Source of the DNA: Sorghum bicolor
Lineage: Eukaryota; Streptophyta; Magnoliopsida; Poales; Poaceae
Length of the DNA stretch: 64,000 nucleotides
NCBI RefSeq assembly: GCF_000003195.3
Contig: NC_012870.2
Span: forward strand, 25,474,501 to 25,538,500
Reading direction: 5' to 3'
The stretch's first letter is position 1, and the number at the start of each line of letters is the position of its first letter. This document shows positions 25,119 to 37,357 of this stretch, piece after piece. The notes beneath the pieces were generated by a model. That model had not been told where the DNA came from and ran no database searches. It worked only from the letters and a program-made list of their open reading frames with translations. The position numbers and the translations under genes were made by a program.

Positions 25119-25360
25119 GGTCTTGTTTAGATGCACCCAAAAACCCAAAACTTTACAAGATTCTCCATCACATCGAATCTTGCGGCACTTGCATGGAACA
25201 TTAAATATAGATAAAAAGATAACTAATTGCACAGTTTACCTGTAAATCACGATACTAATCTTTTAAGCCTAGTTACTCCATGATTGGACAATGTTTGTCA
25301 AATAAAAACGAAAGTGCTACAGTGTCAAAATCTAAAAAGTTTTTAGATCTAAACAAGGCC
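25119..25360. mobile_element. MITE of the recurrent ~240-bp family, TAA duplication
   Basis: Starts GGTCTTGTTTAGATGCA and ends TAGATCTAAACAAGGCC, with TAA on each side (25116-25118 and 25361-25363). It has the shared interior blocks, including CACATCGAATCTTGCGGCAC and GAAAGTGCTACAGTGTCAAA. It is nested in the outer element at 25058-31671. Confidence 0.85.
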
Positions 25361-28300
25361 TAAACGATCTTGAACCAAAGTGCTCCCACCACGAATCTCT
25401 AGAAATTGTGATGAGAGGAGCAGTTTTGAGGAGTCGGAGCCAAAAAATGGAGCTTCTCCCGGCTCCCATCCGCCACCGGTAGACCCTAGCATGTGGAGGT
25501 CGAGACTGCCCCCAATGTCATGGAGGTGCATGTGGGGATGGCGGGCGGGTGCACGGCCGCACACACAGTCGCCGAAGCAGGCATCAGGGCTAGCTCGTCG
25601 GAGCTCGAGCAGGTGAATGCGTGGCTACTGGGTGTGGTCGTCGAGCGCGGGCGTGAGGAGCCGAGGACGAAGCGTTGGGGACGGGTGCAGTCGCTAAGCG
25701 CGGTCGCTAGGATGAGGCGTGAAACTACCTAGATTTTTCTCCTCAGATTCGAATTATAATGTGATAATTCAAAAATTGAGCCATCACATTATCATATATC
25801 AGCTGTTATCATAGTCATACATCATGAAAAAAACAAGATTACAACACATTTACTTTACAACTCTTGGTCAACAAGCCTATTACATCGTTTTTCTAGCGGA
25901 AACACACACGGTCTATATCACAGTTGATGTAGCGCGTCAGCGGTGAAGGCTCCTCCTTCACGGGCAATCATCAGAGTCGGCGTAGTTTATCAGCGGGCGT
26001 AGCCTTCATCTCCGAACCAAACTTGAGCGCAGGAACGAGACCACCTAATCCTTCTATTCTCCGTAGTCATCGTCGTGGACCACGTTCAAAACCTGCTAAA
26101 CAATTTTCAGTACGATTTGTACTGGCCACTCGCTCCCATCCTATGCTTTTGCGTAAGCTTTGTGGTAAGTGGAATGCAAAGGGTAGATCAAGAGGCCTAT
26201 ATATATGGCTGTAGTTTTTCCTATGCAAGTTCATCAGTATTTAATAATAATAATTCATCAAGTTTTAATCCATCTCATCCACACATCCATCCATCCATCC
26301 CATCACACACATCTCACCACACTCTCACTCTCTAGGCGACAAGGACGACTCCCGCTCGTGCCTTGCCTCAGCGGCCAACGCCGGATCCAACACAAACCCA
26401 GGGGAAGATAGAAGGGACTCCTCTCACTAGTCAAGTGAAGCGGAAACATAGGAAAGGTCCATAGCCGTATACGGCATATGTATCGATCGATCAACCAGAA
26501 ACTCTGCAGAGGTTTGCACTAACCACAAGATCACCATCATCGGCAGTGCGCCCCACCTAGGCTGATGCCGGGCTGCCTTCCAACTAAGTACCATGCCACC
26601 CTACCACTCAGAACTGGGACCATACCGGAGTACCACCGGTACGCTGAGACTGTGAGGCGTAGTACCGGGCCCCCAAAGGTCACTACGCTGTCTTAGGAGG
26701 GTGTGGGTCCTCATGCCCGTACCTCCCTACACTGTCTACCAACAACCTAGTAGTAGTGGCACCGCCCTAACTGGTCGTACATCCGTCTCCTCCCCATAAG
26801 AGCGAGTGGGGTGCAAGGCTTCCTACGAACCGGTTCTCAGAACATCTCAGTCCTTAGGGTGACCAAACAGGACATCTTCACAAGGGGCCAACCGATGCCC
26901 GGCTCGACGGGACATCCGATTACCTCGTGCTAAACAGCACCTCCCATCCCGGTGCTTCGTCCCACGAAGACACTCCACTCCGGGACCTCTCCCTGTCACA
27001 TGTACCCGCCACAGGTATCTCTCATGGAGAACGCCCAGGTAGCGTCCCCCGGCAAGACTTGTCCCAAGACTCGTCGTAGATCCTGCTCGGTCGACTCGAC
27101 CCTCACCACACACCCAAGACACACGCCAAGATCTCCCCAAATCCATTATCCATTTCTTATCCAGTTATCGGCACCACGTGCCTTATCCACTCACATCCAA
27201 TCCTCCACAATGCATCACATCACAGATATAATGCGTAGTAGAAGCAGTAGCAAGTAGTATGCAAGCGTCTAACCTAACAGCGGGTGTGCGAGGGTTATAG
27301 GTTGCAACAAGGCAATGGCTCACAAGCATTTCTACCATGCAACCTATCTCAATTCATTTGCATAAAAGTAAAGCACTAGCATCTACATATTGCATGTCTA
27401 ATAGGATTCTACGAGGTTGGGTGGAATGTGGCACCTGTCGAGTGACATTTCCAAGATCCTCAGTGCACTTGTAGTTGTTCTCATCCAAAGGCCTTCCATC
27501 TGCATGTCCTTCCTCCAATGGGTTCTGATCCGATCAACGCTAACCTCGAAGCAACTACCTCGTAAGCGACAAACAAGGCAAAACAATCAGACCACTAGAC
27601 CTAGAAAGACTGTGAAAAGAGGCGACAAAACACTTAAGAACAACTACACTTAAGATAGCACTGAAATGATAACAGCTTGGCCCTCTCGGCGGATGTCCGA
27701 TCTCTGGGCTAAAAGAAATAGGAATGGTTGTTCACTAAGTACAAGTCAGAGTCTTAGCCTAGCCGGTACTTTCCGGGTCAACTGAGTCAACCTGTACGGC
27801 TTCAATAAATGGCTTAGACTCTTACTCATTCTAAGCAAACACCATAGCTTACAGTCTTCCGATCCAAGTGTCATAGAGATCGACAGGAATCGAAAAGACC
27901 ACAAGCACGAGAAGTTCCGGTCTCTCTCAACCCATACACCATTGTAGTTGGCGAGAGCCAAGAGAGGGTGGAACAAAGAGAAAAGAAAAGGTGAGTGGTC
28001 TACTTCTTCCAATCCACTCGCCATGGTAAGAGACGGGAATTGGAAAGAGTGACACACAAAGAACACGAGTGCTCAAACTACTTGTAGGGTACCATAACCT
28101 AGGTACACTAGATGCACTGAGACATTCCCAGGGTTCATAGCAGTGCGGTTGTCACCGCGAGAACCAAGGAAATGCTATGGTCGCATAGGTACAAGCATAC
28201 AAGAGTTTAAGCACAAAGAACCAAAAGGCGGGAAAAGACACGGGATTCAGTTTCCATTGATCCACTTGCCATAGCAACGGCGGGAATCGCGGGATTGGAA

Positions 28301-29335
28301 ACAAAACATCAAACAAGCAGAAAGGGGCTCAATCCACATCTTACTGGATCGACGGGGATTGAGAACAAGAGAGAAGAAGAATGGGGTCCACGTTCTTTCG
28401 ACCCAACTCATCATGGAACGAACGACGGTTGGGTAAAAAGTGATATGACTCCACGATCCAACCCTACTCGTAGGGTACCGCGACTGTGCAACTAAATCGG
28501 CACGAGGCTATTCCTAAGGCCCGTAGCGATGCGGTTGTCACCACTAGGTCCAAGGGAATGCTCTAGTCAGGATGGTACAAGCATACGAGGTGGTTAAGAT
28601 AAAACACGCGAGAAATGAGGTAAAGCCCGATAGTCATGGCAAGGTGGACTTGCGGCCATGAGCTTCACCTAACGAGTTAGCCTCCGACAATTCTACGAAG
28701 GTTGTCCCCTAATTCGTATCCCACTCGACTAGGTCACTTGGGTCTCGAGTGTGCGGGTAAGATCCGCGTCGATCAAGACATCGAGTCCACGATGACCACG
28801 TCTGCGGGATAAGAACAAGAGCTAACGACCGTAGCACGACATAGTCAACTAAACACAGGGGATGAGTTACTCTCGGCATCGCGATCACGGTGGGACGAAC
28901 CCACGATCGAAATGGTCGAACGTACTACCATTCCCCTAACCGGCTCGAAGGCTCGGCCCTCAGGCAAATAACACAAGAACAACGATAACACGAGAGAAGG
29001 GACATGATTGGCATTACGGCCATGGCGAGACAAACTCGCGATCGCAACGCTCAACACATCACCCTCTCAACCGGCTCGACGGCACGGTCCACAGACAATG
29101 ACAAACACATAAAGAATCACGACTCTACCACTGACAAAACAAGGACACAATGACGACTCGGAGTAGCACATTTCCATGGCACAAGATAGAGATAGATAGA
29201 TATATCAATTAGACCGGCACGAAGGCACGGCACAGGCATGGATAAAGATAGATCATATATTAAACGAGATCAGAGATGTATGATCATGACCAGATGATAG
29301 ATAACGAAATGATGTATGAACAAATATGATTTAAT

Positions 29336-30690
29336 ATGAAGGAGATTTGTCAACGTCGACTAGGGTTTAAGGGGGGGGGGGTTTCGACCTTGCCAAACAC
29401 GAGGAAGGTGGCGGACGCCTGTTGCTGCACAGATGGTGACCGAGGCAATGGTGCCCCCAGGTCACGCTCGGCGAAGGGTGAGACAGGGCTCCGACGTGTG
29501 CACAGCAAGGCTCCAGCGGGGGTGGTCGCGGCATGGACGGCGTCGAGGCTTGGCGAAGCTCCTGCTCGGCGATGGGGTCGCGGGTGCGTCGCTCCTGGAC
29601 GTGGCGACCACGGCGTTGCAGACGACGGCGTTGTGGTGGAGGGCTCGGAGCAGCACACGGTGGGGACGACGCGGAGGAGCGACGTGCTCGCGGTTCGCTG
29701 GGACGAAGGTCGACGTCGCTGCCCCGGTGCTTGGCGAAGGACCACGGCGTCGAGGTCGTGGGCGAGGCCGAGGCCGACACGGCGCGATCGTGGCTCTGGT
29801 GCGGCGGTGGCGTCCGCGCGACGTCGCGGGGTCGGAGGACGCCGGGGCCTCGGTCGCCGATGGTGGCGCTGCTCCCGGCCTGGAGCAGGGGCGCGTCGAG
29901 CACGGAGAGGAGCTCGACGCCGGTCTCCTGGGCGAGGTCGCGGTCGAAGCTCGGTGTCGGCGTCGTGGTCGGCTCGGCGAGGTCGCAAGGGCTTCGAGGC
30001 GTGGCCGAGGCGAGGGCGAGGCGTGTCGCGGCCACGGCGGTGAGGTGCTCGGCGAAGAGGGGGTCCGCGGCTCCTGGCGAGGTCGGCGTGGCGACGGCGT
30101 CACGGGTCGGGGTCGTGGTCACGGCCGTAGGCGAGCTCACGGCTGGCCGCGACGCGGCCACGGCGAGGTCCACGTCACGGGCATGGCCTGCTGCTGCCCG
30201 CGGTCGGCTTGGTGGCGAGGCAGAGCTCTAGGGCGAGGGCGACGCGGAGGGTGACGAGGCACGAGCACGGCGTCGTCGAGGCGGCCTGGGCACGTCGTCG
30301 TGGTCGCGGTCGACGCAGAGGAAGGGGGCGCGGCCGACACCGTCGTGGACACGGTTGGGAGCCCCAGTGCGAGGACGGCGCCGTGGCTCTCCATGGCCGG
30401 CTCGACAAGGCAGCAGCATGGCGAGGCCGGTGGTGAAGCCCCGGCGATGGCGATGGCGAGCGGCTGAAGGAGATGGCGGCGGCTGGGGATGGAGCAGGCG
30501 CGCGCGGCTCCTATTTATAGCGACGGCGCCTAGGGTTTTGGGGTGGCCGTCCATCCTCGGCGTCCGTGTCCACAGCGGGACACGCGGCGTGAATCACGCG
30601 CACGCACGCCGAGGGGAGAGGGCAGGCGCGCGTGTGGCTTGCCATCGGGGCGACGGCGGCGGCTTCTGCTTGGGAGCGCTCCGCTCCTAG
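29336..30690. other. GC-rich island within the long LTR
   Basis: Very GC-rich sequence in which nearly all frames on both strands stay open for 100-270 codons. The peptides are dominated by Arg, Ala, Gly, Pro and Ser and match no known domain. The island lies just downstream, on the minus strand, of the LTR TATA box, so it would form part of a transcribed leader. It is not called as a gene. Confidence 0.5.
30511..30519 (-). promoter_or_regulatory. TATA box of the long LTR
   Basis: On the minus strand the sequence reads CGCTATAAATAGGAGCC, a strong plant TATA context, about 860 bp inside the LTR's 5' end. This is where a U3/R boundary would be expected. It supports the minus orientation of the LTR. 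Confidence 0.6.
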
Positions 30691-31674
30691 GGCAGGGGAG
30701 GGGCGCGACTTGGCTGGGCCCTAGCCTGGGTCGCGCGGCCAGGAGGGGAGCTGGGCCGGGGCTCGCCACTGGGCCGGCTGAAGAGAGGGCAATGGGCCTA
30801 CGCGGGTCGCTTGGGCCGAGGCAAGAGGAGGACGAGCTGGGCTGGCGAGTTGGAGGAAGAGGAGGGGGAAAGGGATCCTGGCCCAAGAGAATAGAAAAGG
30901 GTTTTCCCAAATATGACAAAGGATTTGAGATTTATCCTGTTAGGTATTGAAACAATTTCGGAAGATTTCAAGAGAGATTCAAAAGGAGATTTAGGATAAG
31001 ATCAAAGAGGGAGAAGGTTTGAGAAGGGAATTTTGGGAATAGATCAAAAAGGACCCAAAGGAGTTTTAGACGTACTCCTATAAAAAGGTTGAGAAGGGAT
31101 TCGCTTCGCCTTTTGAGATAGGCTCAACGGAGATTCGGGAAGACCTTGCAACGGATTTGTGCACTTCAAAAGAAACTCAAAACCCTAAACAAGACCCAAC
31201 TCAAGACGACTCACGAATAGAAGCACTTGCCTACAAACAAATCTATATGTATGCCACGATTTGTTAGCGGGTTAGGATCGAGTTAGACCTAAAAACTATA
31301 TGATTCACACGATTACCAGAAAAATTTTAAAAAGCTCGTATTTTTGATTTTCGTAAAAAAAATCCGGGATGTTACAAGGCGTAAGGGGGGGTGCAGTTGC
31401 GGGGCCAGAACTCCAAGGATGGCTAGACGCAAGCGAAGCGTACGACTCGCGAAGAACGAGGTGCAGTTGGGATAGGCACTAGGAGTATGGGACAAAGACA
31501 AGGTACCAAAAAAATAGTGGTATTATTTTTACTCATTTGGCTATATGAAGAAGTTGTTTTGCTAAACGATCCATAAAAACAGTTTTAACTCTTTAGGAGA
31601 AGCTGCTCCTACACCAGAGTCAAAACCGAAGCTAGAGGACTAGAGGAGCTGGTGTCCTATCAAAGAGACTCTTA

Positions 31675-32044
31675 TTTCGGCAAGGCAAAAAGAGGAATAT
31701 ATTATTATTTTATTTAAAAATATCATATAGTCCAAGGAAGGCATGTAACCTGACGCCTGTGGTCACATGCATGTCCATACAACCACAATATAGAGTATTA
31801 TTGCTCATGTCCGTTATTTGTACTCCTCATTAGGTACCACTACCTTTTGCAAATGATAAGTAGGACTGGTTTAGTTCATGAAAACAATAGCTTTTAGGTA
31901 TTTAGTACATTTGTAACTATAATAATTAGTGTCTAATCATAAACTAAATAAACTTAAAAGATTCATCTTGTAAAATATATATAAACTATGTAATTATATA
32001 TTTATATTTATATATATATGGTAAATTTTTCTTACTCCCTAAAA

Positions 32045-32085
<41 letters not shown>

Positions 32086-32570
32086 GTTCTATATATATGT
32101 CTAAATATTTCGGATAAGTTGAAAAAATTTTAAGGTGGGAGTTAAACAAGGCCGTATTATGTCCATCCGGCAGGTAAACCGTGGTTCTTGGCTGCCCTCT
32201 GCTACTACAGTTTGTCTTGTCCCTGTCGTTGTTGGGATTGTTAATGGTTTCGGGAGTACAGTTACCAACGGATCTGTTTGATCTGATCATTTTTCCTATT
32301 TGATTGGCTGTTACGGAGATCGAGAGGGCAGAATGATGATGATCCTCCATGTGAGAGCTGAGCCTGCCTTAGGTAGTACGTGTGGTGTGGTGTAGACGTG
32401 TGGGTGTGAGCGCCTGGCGCCTCGCCTGCATAAACAAGTGGCACGTTCTCTTCAGCCGTTGCTGATCCGTGCGCAATGGACACACGGCCACACTTTCTTT
32501 GCTCCTTTATTTACAAACACCGCTTTCAATTCAATGCCTCACTAACTTTACAACCACCTTTTTTTTCTTA
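31675..32570. other. Intergenic with (TA)19, no gene
   Basis: AT-rich DNA containing a perfect (TA)19 run at 32046-32083. A GTTAAACAAGGCC-like motif near 32142-32153 may be the end of a decayed MITE of the common family. No reading frame is supported. Confidence 0.5.
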
Positions 32571-32817
32571 CTCCCTATATTCCAAATTATAAGTCATTCT
32601 AAGAATTTTGAAAAGTCAAACTATCTCAAGTTTAACCAAATTTATATGATAAGATAATAATATTTATGGTGTCAACTTTGCCTATTAATTTTACTTTTAT
32701 ATTATACATATTTGATGTTATAAATTTTTGTAATTCTCTCTATAATTTTGATTAAAGTTGAGATACTTTGACTATCCAATATTCTTGTAATGACTTAAAA
32801 ATTTAAGATGGAGGGAG
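32571..32817. mobile_element. Stowaway-like MITE with TA duplication
   Basis: The 247-bp element starts CTCCCTATATTCCAAATTAT and ends GATGGAGGGAG, with TA on each side. This terminus and the TA target are characteristic of Tc1/mariner-derived Stowaway MITEs. The interior is AT-rich and non-coding. Confidence 0.8.
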
Positions 32818-32985
32818 TATTTTGCTTTCCGTACGATTTGAAAATGCTGAAATGTAGCCGGTCGGAATTCATTTTCGAAATTCATGCGGCACGTACCGTA
32901 CCTTGGTCGCGAGGATTTCTTTGAAGAAAATTCCCAACATATCATCATTCGCTGGTCGTACGCGCTGGCCGTTATTGGCCTCTAA

Positions 32986-33196
32986 GGCCAGTCTCAATGC
33001 ATGTTTTATGAGAGTGTCATGCATATTAAATATGGTGCCACATAAGCAAAATTGCTGACTTGGCAGGGTCATTAAATGAAGGAGTTTCATCAGATGAGAG
33101 AGGAGTTTCATCCCATGAAACTCATGTGGCTCGGTTACCTAGTTAATTTAACTAGTCTTGTTAACTGTGTCATGAAACTATACATTGAGACTGGCC
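32986..33196. mobile_element. Tourist-like MITE with GGCCAGTCTCAATG termini
   Basis: The 211-bp element has near-perfect terminal inverted repeats GGCCAGTCTCAATG and CATTGAGACTGGCC, flanked by TAA on both sides (32983-32985 and 33197-33199). The first bases resemble those of the rice PIF/Harbinger MITE mPing, as far as remembered. The interior repeats GGAGTTTCATC twice. Confidence 0.88.
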
Positions 33197-33199
33197 TAA

Positions 33200-34430
33200 C
33201 GTGTGTGTGGCCACAGTAGAGATGAATCGGTTGGGTCGGCAAAAAACAGAGGCTCTCAACCACCCAATGCAAAATCGACCAGAATAACAAAAGAGAGAAA
33301 CTAAAAACTAGTAGCATTATTGGCATCAAATTCCAAGCAAGAGACAAAGCTGGAGTATGTTTAATTAATCACACCGGCGGGTAAACAACGTTATCATCCT
33401 CCCTCGGTTTCGGTCGGCGGCAGCCTGCTGTCACGTGGGCCCCGCCCATTCAGCAGAGGGAGCAGTGACGCCATGCTATGATGCTTGGCTTCAATTTCTA
33501 CAGCTTCCAACGCCGCCTGACTCGCAGTCGCTCGCAGAGCACGAAAAGATGCAGCTGTCAAAAGCTTCATCTGACAAGTCATCAGCGTTAACCCTCCATT
33601 AAGAATAGCTTGGATGTCTTGCTCAACTTCGGGGGTGGAACGGGAAACGGACTGAAGCAGCAAAGCAAAGCAAAGCAAATGTTTGGTAGTTGGTCAGGTC
33701 AGATGATGGGGTGCTGTCAGTCGTCGGTGGAAGCACCTATCACCATTCATCAGCAACAGCAAAGCCTAACCACAAGGGATTATTCCCGGCGTTTTGTCCG
33801 TGTCGTCAATCAGTGGTTGGGGAATTTTTCTTTTTCTTCTTGTCTTGTTTTGTCTTGTTTCTTTTTCTTTTCTTGTATAAATATATAAATACACATGGAG
33901 GAATTCAGCGGATCGATTGGGGGTGGCGGCGGGTATGGTATGGTATGGTCATCGAGCTAATCTGACTCTGACAGAGTCACAGCGTGGATGGAAACCGATT
34001 TCGCCACATTCAATTAAGACTGTCTCTGTCTCTGCTAATTCAGAGTTGAAACGGGATCGGAACCTCCCTGATCAGTTCAGACCAGACTCCAAATACGACT
34101 AGGACTCTCCGCTTGTACGTAAAAAGCTCCGGTTTCATTCAGGCACTAGTATTTTTTTTTCTTCTTCTTTTGTTTATTACTAACAAGTGTGTTTCGTGTG
34201 TCAAGGTTTGTGCTAGCTAGTTCTATCATTTGTCAATCGCTACTAGAGACACGTCAAGTTTGGCTAGACAGAGAGAGGATTGCTAGTTTCTGAAACCACA
34301 ACACAAAAACTGCCTGTGTCTGACGCCCTGATCCTCATGAAACTTGCCTGGCTACCATACCATCAAGACACCAAATTAAACATGGCAGCGGTAACCAATA
34401 TGGACCGTCTGTTTACTTGAGCTTATCAGC
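33200..34430. other. Intergenic, no gene recognised
   Basis: Mixed-composition DNA with short frames only. A minus-strand frame at 33394-33678 (94 codons) has no recognisable motif. The stretch could hold a promoter or a non-coding transcript, but nothing in the sequence supports either specifically. Confidence 0.4.
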
Positions 34431-34433
34431 CAA

Positions 34434-34664
34434 GGCCTTGATCCGATTTTTTTTTAGATTTTAACACTGTAGCACTTTCATTTTTATTTGACAAATATTG
34501 TCCAATCATAGAGTAACTAGACTTAAAAAAATCATTCACGATTTACAGACAAACTGTGCAATTAGTTTTTGTTTTCATCTATATTTAATGCTCCATGCAT
34601 ACGCCGTAAGATTCGAGGCGACGCTTGAAAAGTTTTTAGTTTTTGAGCTGAACTAAACCAAGCC
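34434..34664. mobile_element. MITE of the recurrent family, CAA duplication
   Basis: Starts GGCCTTGATCCG and ends GAACTAAACCAAGCC, flanked by CAA (34431-34433 and 34665-34667). It has the shared TGTAGCACTTTCATTTTTAT and CATCTATATTTAATGCTCC blocks. The termini are partly decayed. Confidence 0.75.
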
Positions 34665-34667
34665 CAA

Positions 34668-35607
34668 ACTTATAAGCCAAACGAAAGGATACACATGAAC
34701 CCGCGAGCGAGTTTACTCCTACGTTGCGGCAGACAAGAAATCATGCGGCTCTTGCTCACTGTCTGTCCTGAATTCTGATGACACCCCCAAGGAAGTGCAC
34801 AAGAAGAGTCATCAGTCACCAATGGCAATGGACCAGCAGCACCACGCCGTGCCTCCCCTTTCAGAAGTACTGTACTCCTATGAGTAACTGTCCACGGAAG
34901 GAATGATGGATGCAAATGGAAAAAAATGCGAGAGAGATTCATCAATGTGGGGATGGTTGGCTGGTGGTTGTTCTTCACATGGTCCTGCAGCCTGCACCAG
35001 AGCATGCCTGGCCTGAGTGCCTGACCCAGATGATAAAAAAAGATTGCCACTTTAACCAGACAGCTGATATTACTCTCCCATTTTCATCAGTCATTGGGCC
35101 GTCACAAAGTAACCGGGGAGATGTTGCTTTCGCAGGAAGGCTTCTTCAGGTTCAGCGGACCAGGCAGGGGGTTCAGTTCAGGTTCAATTGGCTGGGTTCC
35201 TGTTCCTCCCACAAAATTCAGAAATGGAGTCCAATCAAGATAGCATAACATCCAATCCAGAAATGAGTCACAAGATCCAATTCAGAGAGTGGAGACAGGA
35301 AGATGGAGCAAGAGCTGGCCACGCAGCTTCCATCGGATCTCTATGGCGCTCGCTGCAAGTGCCATCAGCTCCATGAATGCTCAAAAGGCTCCCGTCCGAT
35401 CACACAAGTATACATCACACCACACCCCCAACAAAAACCTCTTTCATCTTCCTGATGGAGATGGGAGGGTGGCCACGAGACACCAAAAAGAGTCGAGCAA
35501 AAAAGAACCACAAGTGAGTGTGCGGACAGCTAGGAAGGCATCAGGAAGCCTATCTATCTGCCTTTTTGGGCCTTTGGTTTGGGGGACGGTCGAGCGGCAC
35601 ATGAGAC

Positions 35608-35642
<35 letters not shown>

Positions 35643-35835
35643 TTGTGCTTGGACTCGCGTGCGTGCCCGGTGCCCCGCCACCCTCACCTCACATGGCGTC
35701 CATGTGTCTGCGTCTGTCCTTATTATACGTGCTTCTCTCATGTGCGTCAAACGAATATTGTCGCCCAATTATTCACTTCCACACAGGAATTGGATTTGGA
35801 TCCAAGTGCTACCTCATCATACACGTATACAAGTA
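34668..35835. other. Intergenic with (CAG)11, no gene
   Basis: Unique-looking sequence with several 60-200-codon frames but no recognisable domain. The longest plus frame (35289-35885) runs into the adjacent MITE and is judged spurious. A CAG run lies at 35609-35641. Confidence 0.4.
35609..35641. repeat. (CAG)11 trinucleotide repeat
   Basis: Eleven perfect CAG units. It encodes Gln, Ser or Ala depending on frame, but no supported coding exon covers it. Confidence 0.95.
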
Positions 35836-36071
35836 GGGCTTCCCACCAAAATCCAAAAAGTTTTCAACATTCCCCATCATATTGAATCTTGCGGCAACAT
35901 GCATGAAGCACTAAATATAGACGAAAACAAAAACTAATTATACATTTTGCTTGTAAATCGGTGACGAATCTTTTGACCCTAGTTAGTCTTATGATTGGAC
36001 AATATTTGCCACAAACAAACGAAAGTGCTACAGTAGCGAAATCCAAAATTTTTTCACATCTAAACAAGACC
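35836..36071. mobile_element. MITE of the recurrent family, decayed copy
   Basis: Starts GGGCTTCCCACC and ends CACATCTAAACAAGACC. It carries TTGAATCTTGCGGCA, ACTAAATATAGACG and GAAAGTGCTACAGTAGC. It abuts the next copy almost directly and lies in the opposite orientation to it. The duplication at its ends is unclear (TA or GTA). Confidence 0.65.
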
Positions 36072-36073
36072 TA

Positions 36074-36316
36074 GGCCTTGTTTAGTTCCGAAAAGTAAAA
36101 AGTTTTCGGCACTGTAGCACTTTCGTTTGTTTGTGACAAATATTATCCAATCATGGACTAACTAGGATCAAAAGATTCGTCTCGTGATTTACAGCTAAAC
36201 TGTTTAATTAGTTTTTATTTTCGTATATATTTAATGTTTTATGCATGTGCCACAAGATACGATGTGACGGAGAATCTTGAAAACTTTTTGGTTTTCAGGG
36301 TGAACTAAACAAGGCC
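36074..36316. mobile_element. MITE of the recurrent family, CTA duplication
   Basis: Well-preserved 243-bp copy starting GGCCTTGTTTAGTTCC and ending GTGAACTAAACAAGGCC, flanked by CTA (36071-36073 and 36317-36319). It is very close in sequence to the copy at 50328-50570. Confidence 0.88.
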
Positions 36317-36810
36317 CTAGATTGAAAACACCGTCGATCCTTGAATTACTTATTATTTTATTTATTATTAAGAGAAAAATAAACTCTCTCCTGAATGAAG
36401 TGGTTATATATTGTGGATCAAAAAGGCCAAACCTGGCGAGAGTCGAAATGATCCACGTGAAATTTATTTGTTTATTCATATACTTTGCGTAGTTTAATTC
36501 TTTGTTATCATTTAGGACAGTGATATGGTCTCCAAAACCCAACTTTAATTTCTTGTTTTATAAAAAAATTTAAAAAATAATATATGTATTAATTTTGTGA
36601 AAGTATTTTTTAAGATAAAATATTCATATAATTTTCACATTTGCAAGCTTAATAATTTAAAAGTTATTGATGGTTTATATTTCTAATCTTTGACCCAAAG
36701 TTTGTCTAAAACGACATCTAAATTTTATACGGAGGGAGTACAATAGATGGTTGCCTTCCATTTTCTAAAAAAGATTAAAAAATAGATGCCTTCCAAGTTT
36801 TAAGGCCAAA
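36317..36810. other. AT-rich intergenic DNA
   Basis: Contains a GGAGGGAGTA motif near 36733 that looks like the right end of a Stowaway-like element; no matching left end is convincing. No gene is seen. Confidence 0.4.
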
Positions 36811-37116
36811 GTCTTTTGAGCAAATTAGTTTATTGACCCTAAAAAAATTGAGCTTAGTTTCTTTGCCCTATTTGTATTGAACTTTGTTATTTGGCCCTGA
36901 ATCGAGTTTCATTTGGGAATTTGGCCCTTCCATTAGTTTCATCAATTGATGGTGTTAAAAGTAAGGTGAAATGACCTTTTTATCCTTAGAGTGAAGTGAA
37001 ACACTTCTGTAATGTACAATACAGCTGTACATGCATCTCAGGTTGTATATTATCATTAATCTTCCCAAATAAGTAAAATACCTTCTGAAGCATGAAATTA
37101 TTATTTTGCATATATA

Positions 37117-37357
37117 GGTCTTGTTTAGATGCCAATTTTTTTTGAAGTTTGATACTATAGTATTTTCGTTTGTATTTGACAATTATTGTCCAACCATGGA
37201 CTAACTATGTTCAAAAGATTCGTCTCACAAATTATAAACAAACTGTGTAATTAGTTATTTTTTATCTATATTTAATGCTCTATGCATGTGTCCAAATATT
37301 CGATGTGATTGAGAACTTTATAAAGTTTTAGAATTTTAGGTGCATTTAAACAAGGCC
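37117..37357. mobile_element. MITE of the recurrent family, ATA duplication
   Basis: Starts GGTCTTGTTTAGATGCC and ends GTGCATTTAAACAAGGCC, flanked by ATA (37114-37116 and 37358-37360). It is inserted inside the MULE. Confidence 0.82.

Larger units (their letters stand above)
25720..31376 (-). mobile_element. Apparent solo LTR, 5.66 kb, Gypsy-like, minus orientation
   Basis: Read on the minus strand it starts TGTAACATCCCGG, a start common to many grass Gypsy LTRs, and ends AGGTAGTTTCA, so it has TG...CA termini. A perfect 5-bp direct repeat AGGCG flanks it (25715-25719 and 31377-31381). No second copy of either terminus, no primer-binding site and no protein domain were found inside. This fits a solo LTR left by unequal recombination. 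At 5657 bp it is very long for an LTR, and hidden nested insertions cannot be excluded. A shorter internal duplication (near 28130-28200 and 28510-28590, both with GCGGTTGTCACC) is present. Confidence 0.75.
25058..31671. mobile_element. Outer Tourist-like element interrupted by two insertions
   Basis: The left end GAGTCCGTTTGGTGTGGCTCC and right end GGAGCTGGTGTCCTATCAAA followed by GAGACTC form imperfect terminal inverted repeats. Both ends are flanked by TTA (25055-25057 and 31672-31674). Removing the inner MITE (25119-25360) and the solo LTR (25720-31376) leaves about 0.7 kb of original element. The TTA duplication fits the PIF/Harbinger class. It has no coding capacity of its own. Confidence 0.65.

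Noticed and set aside
29336..30254. Overlapping long frames on both strands
   Set aside because: All frames are open because of extreme GC content; peptides are low-complexity, no domain is visible, and the region lies inside an apparent LTR.
35289..35885. 198-codon plus-strand frame over the CAG run
   Set aside because: It runs into a MITE, has low-complexity Ser repeats and no supported splice or start context.
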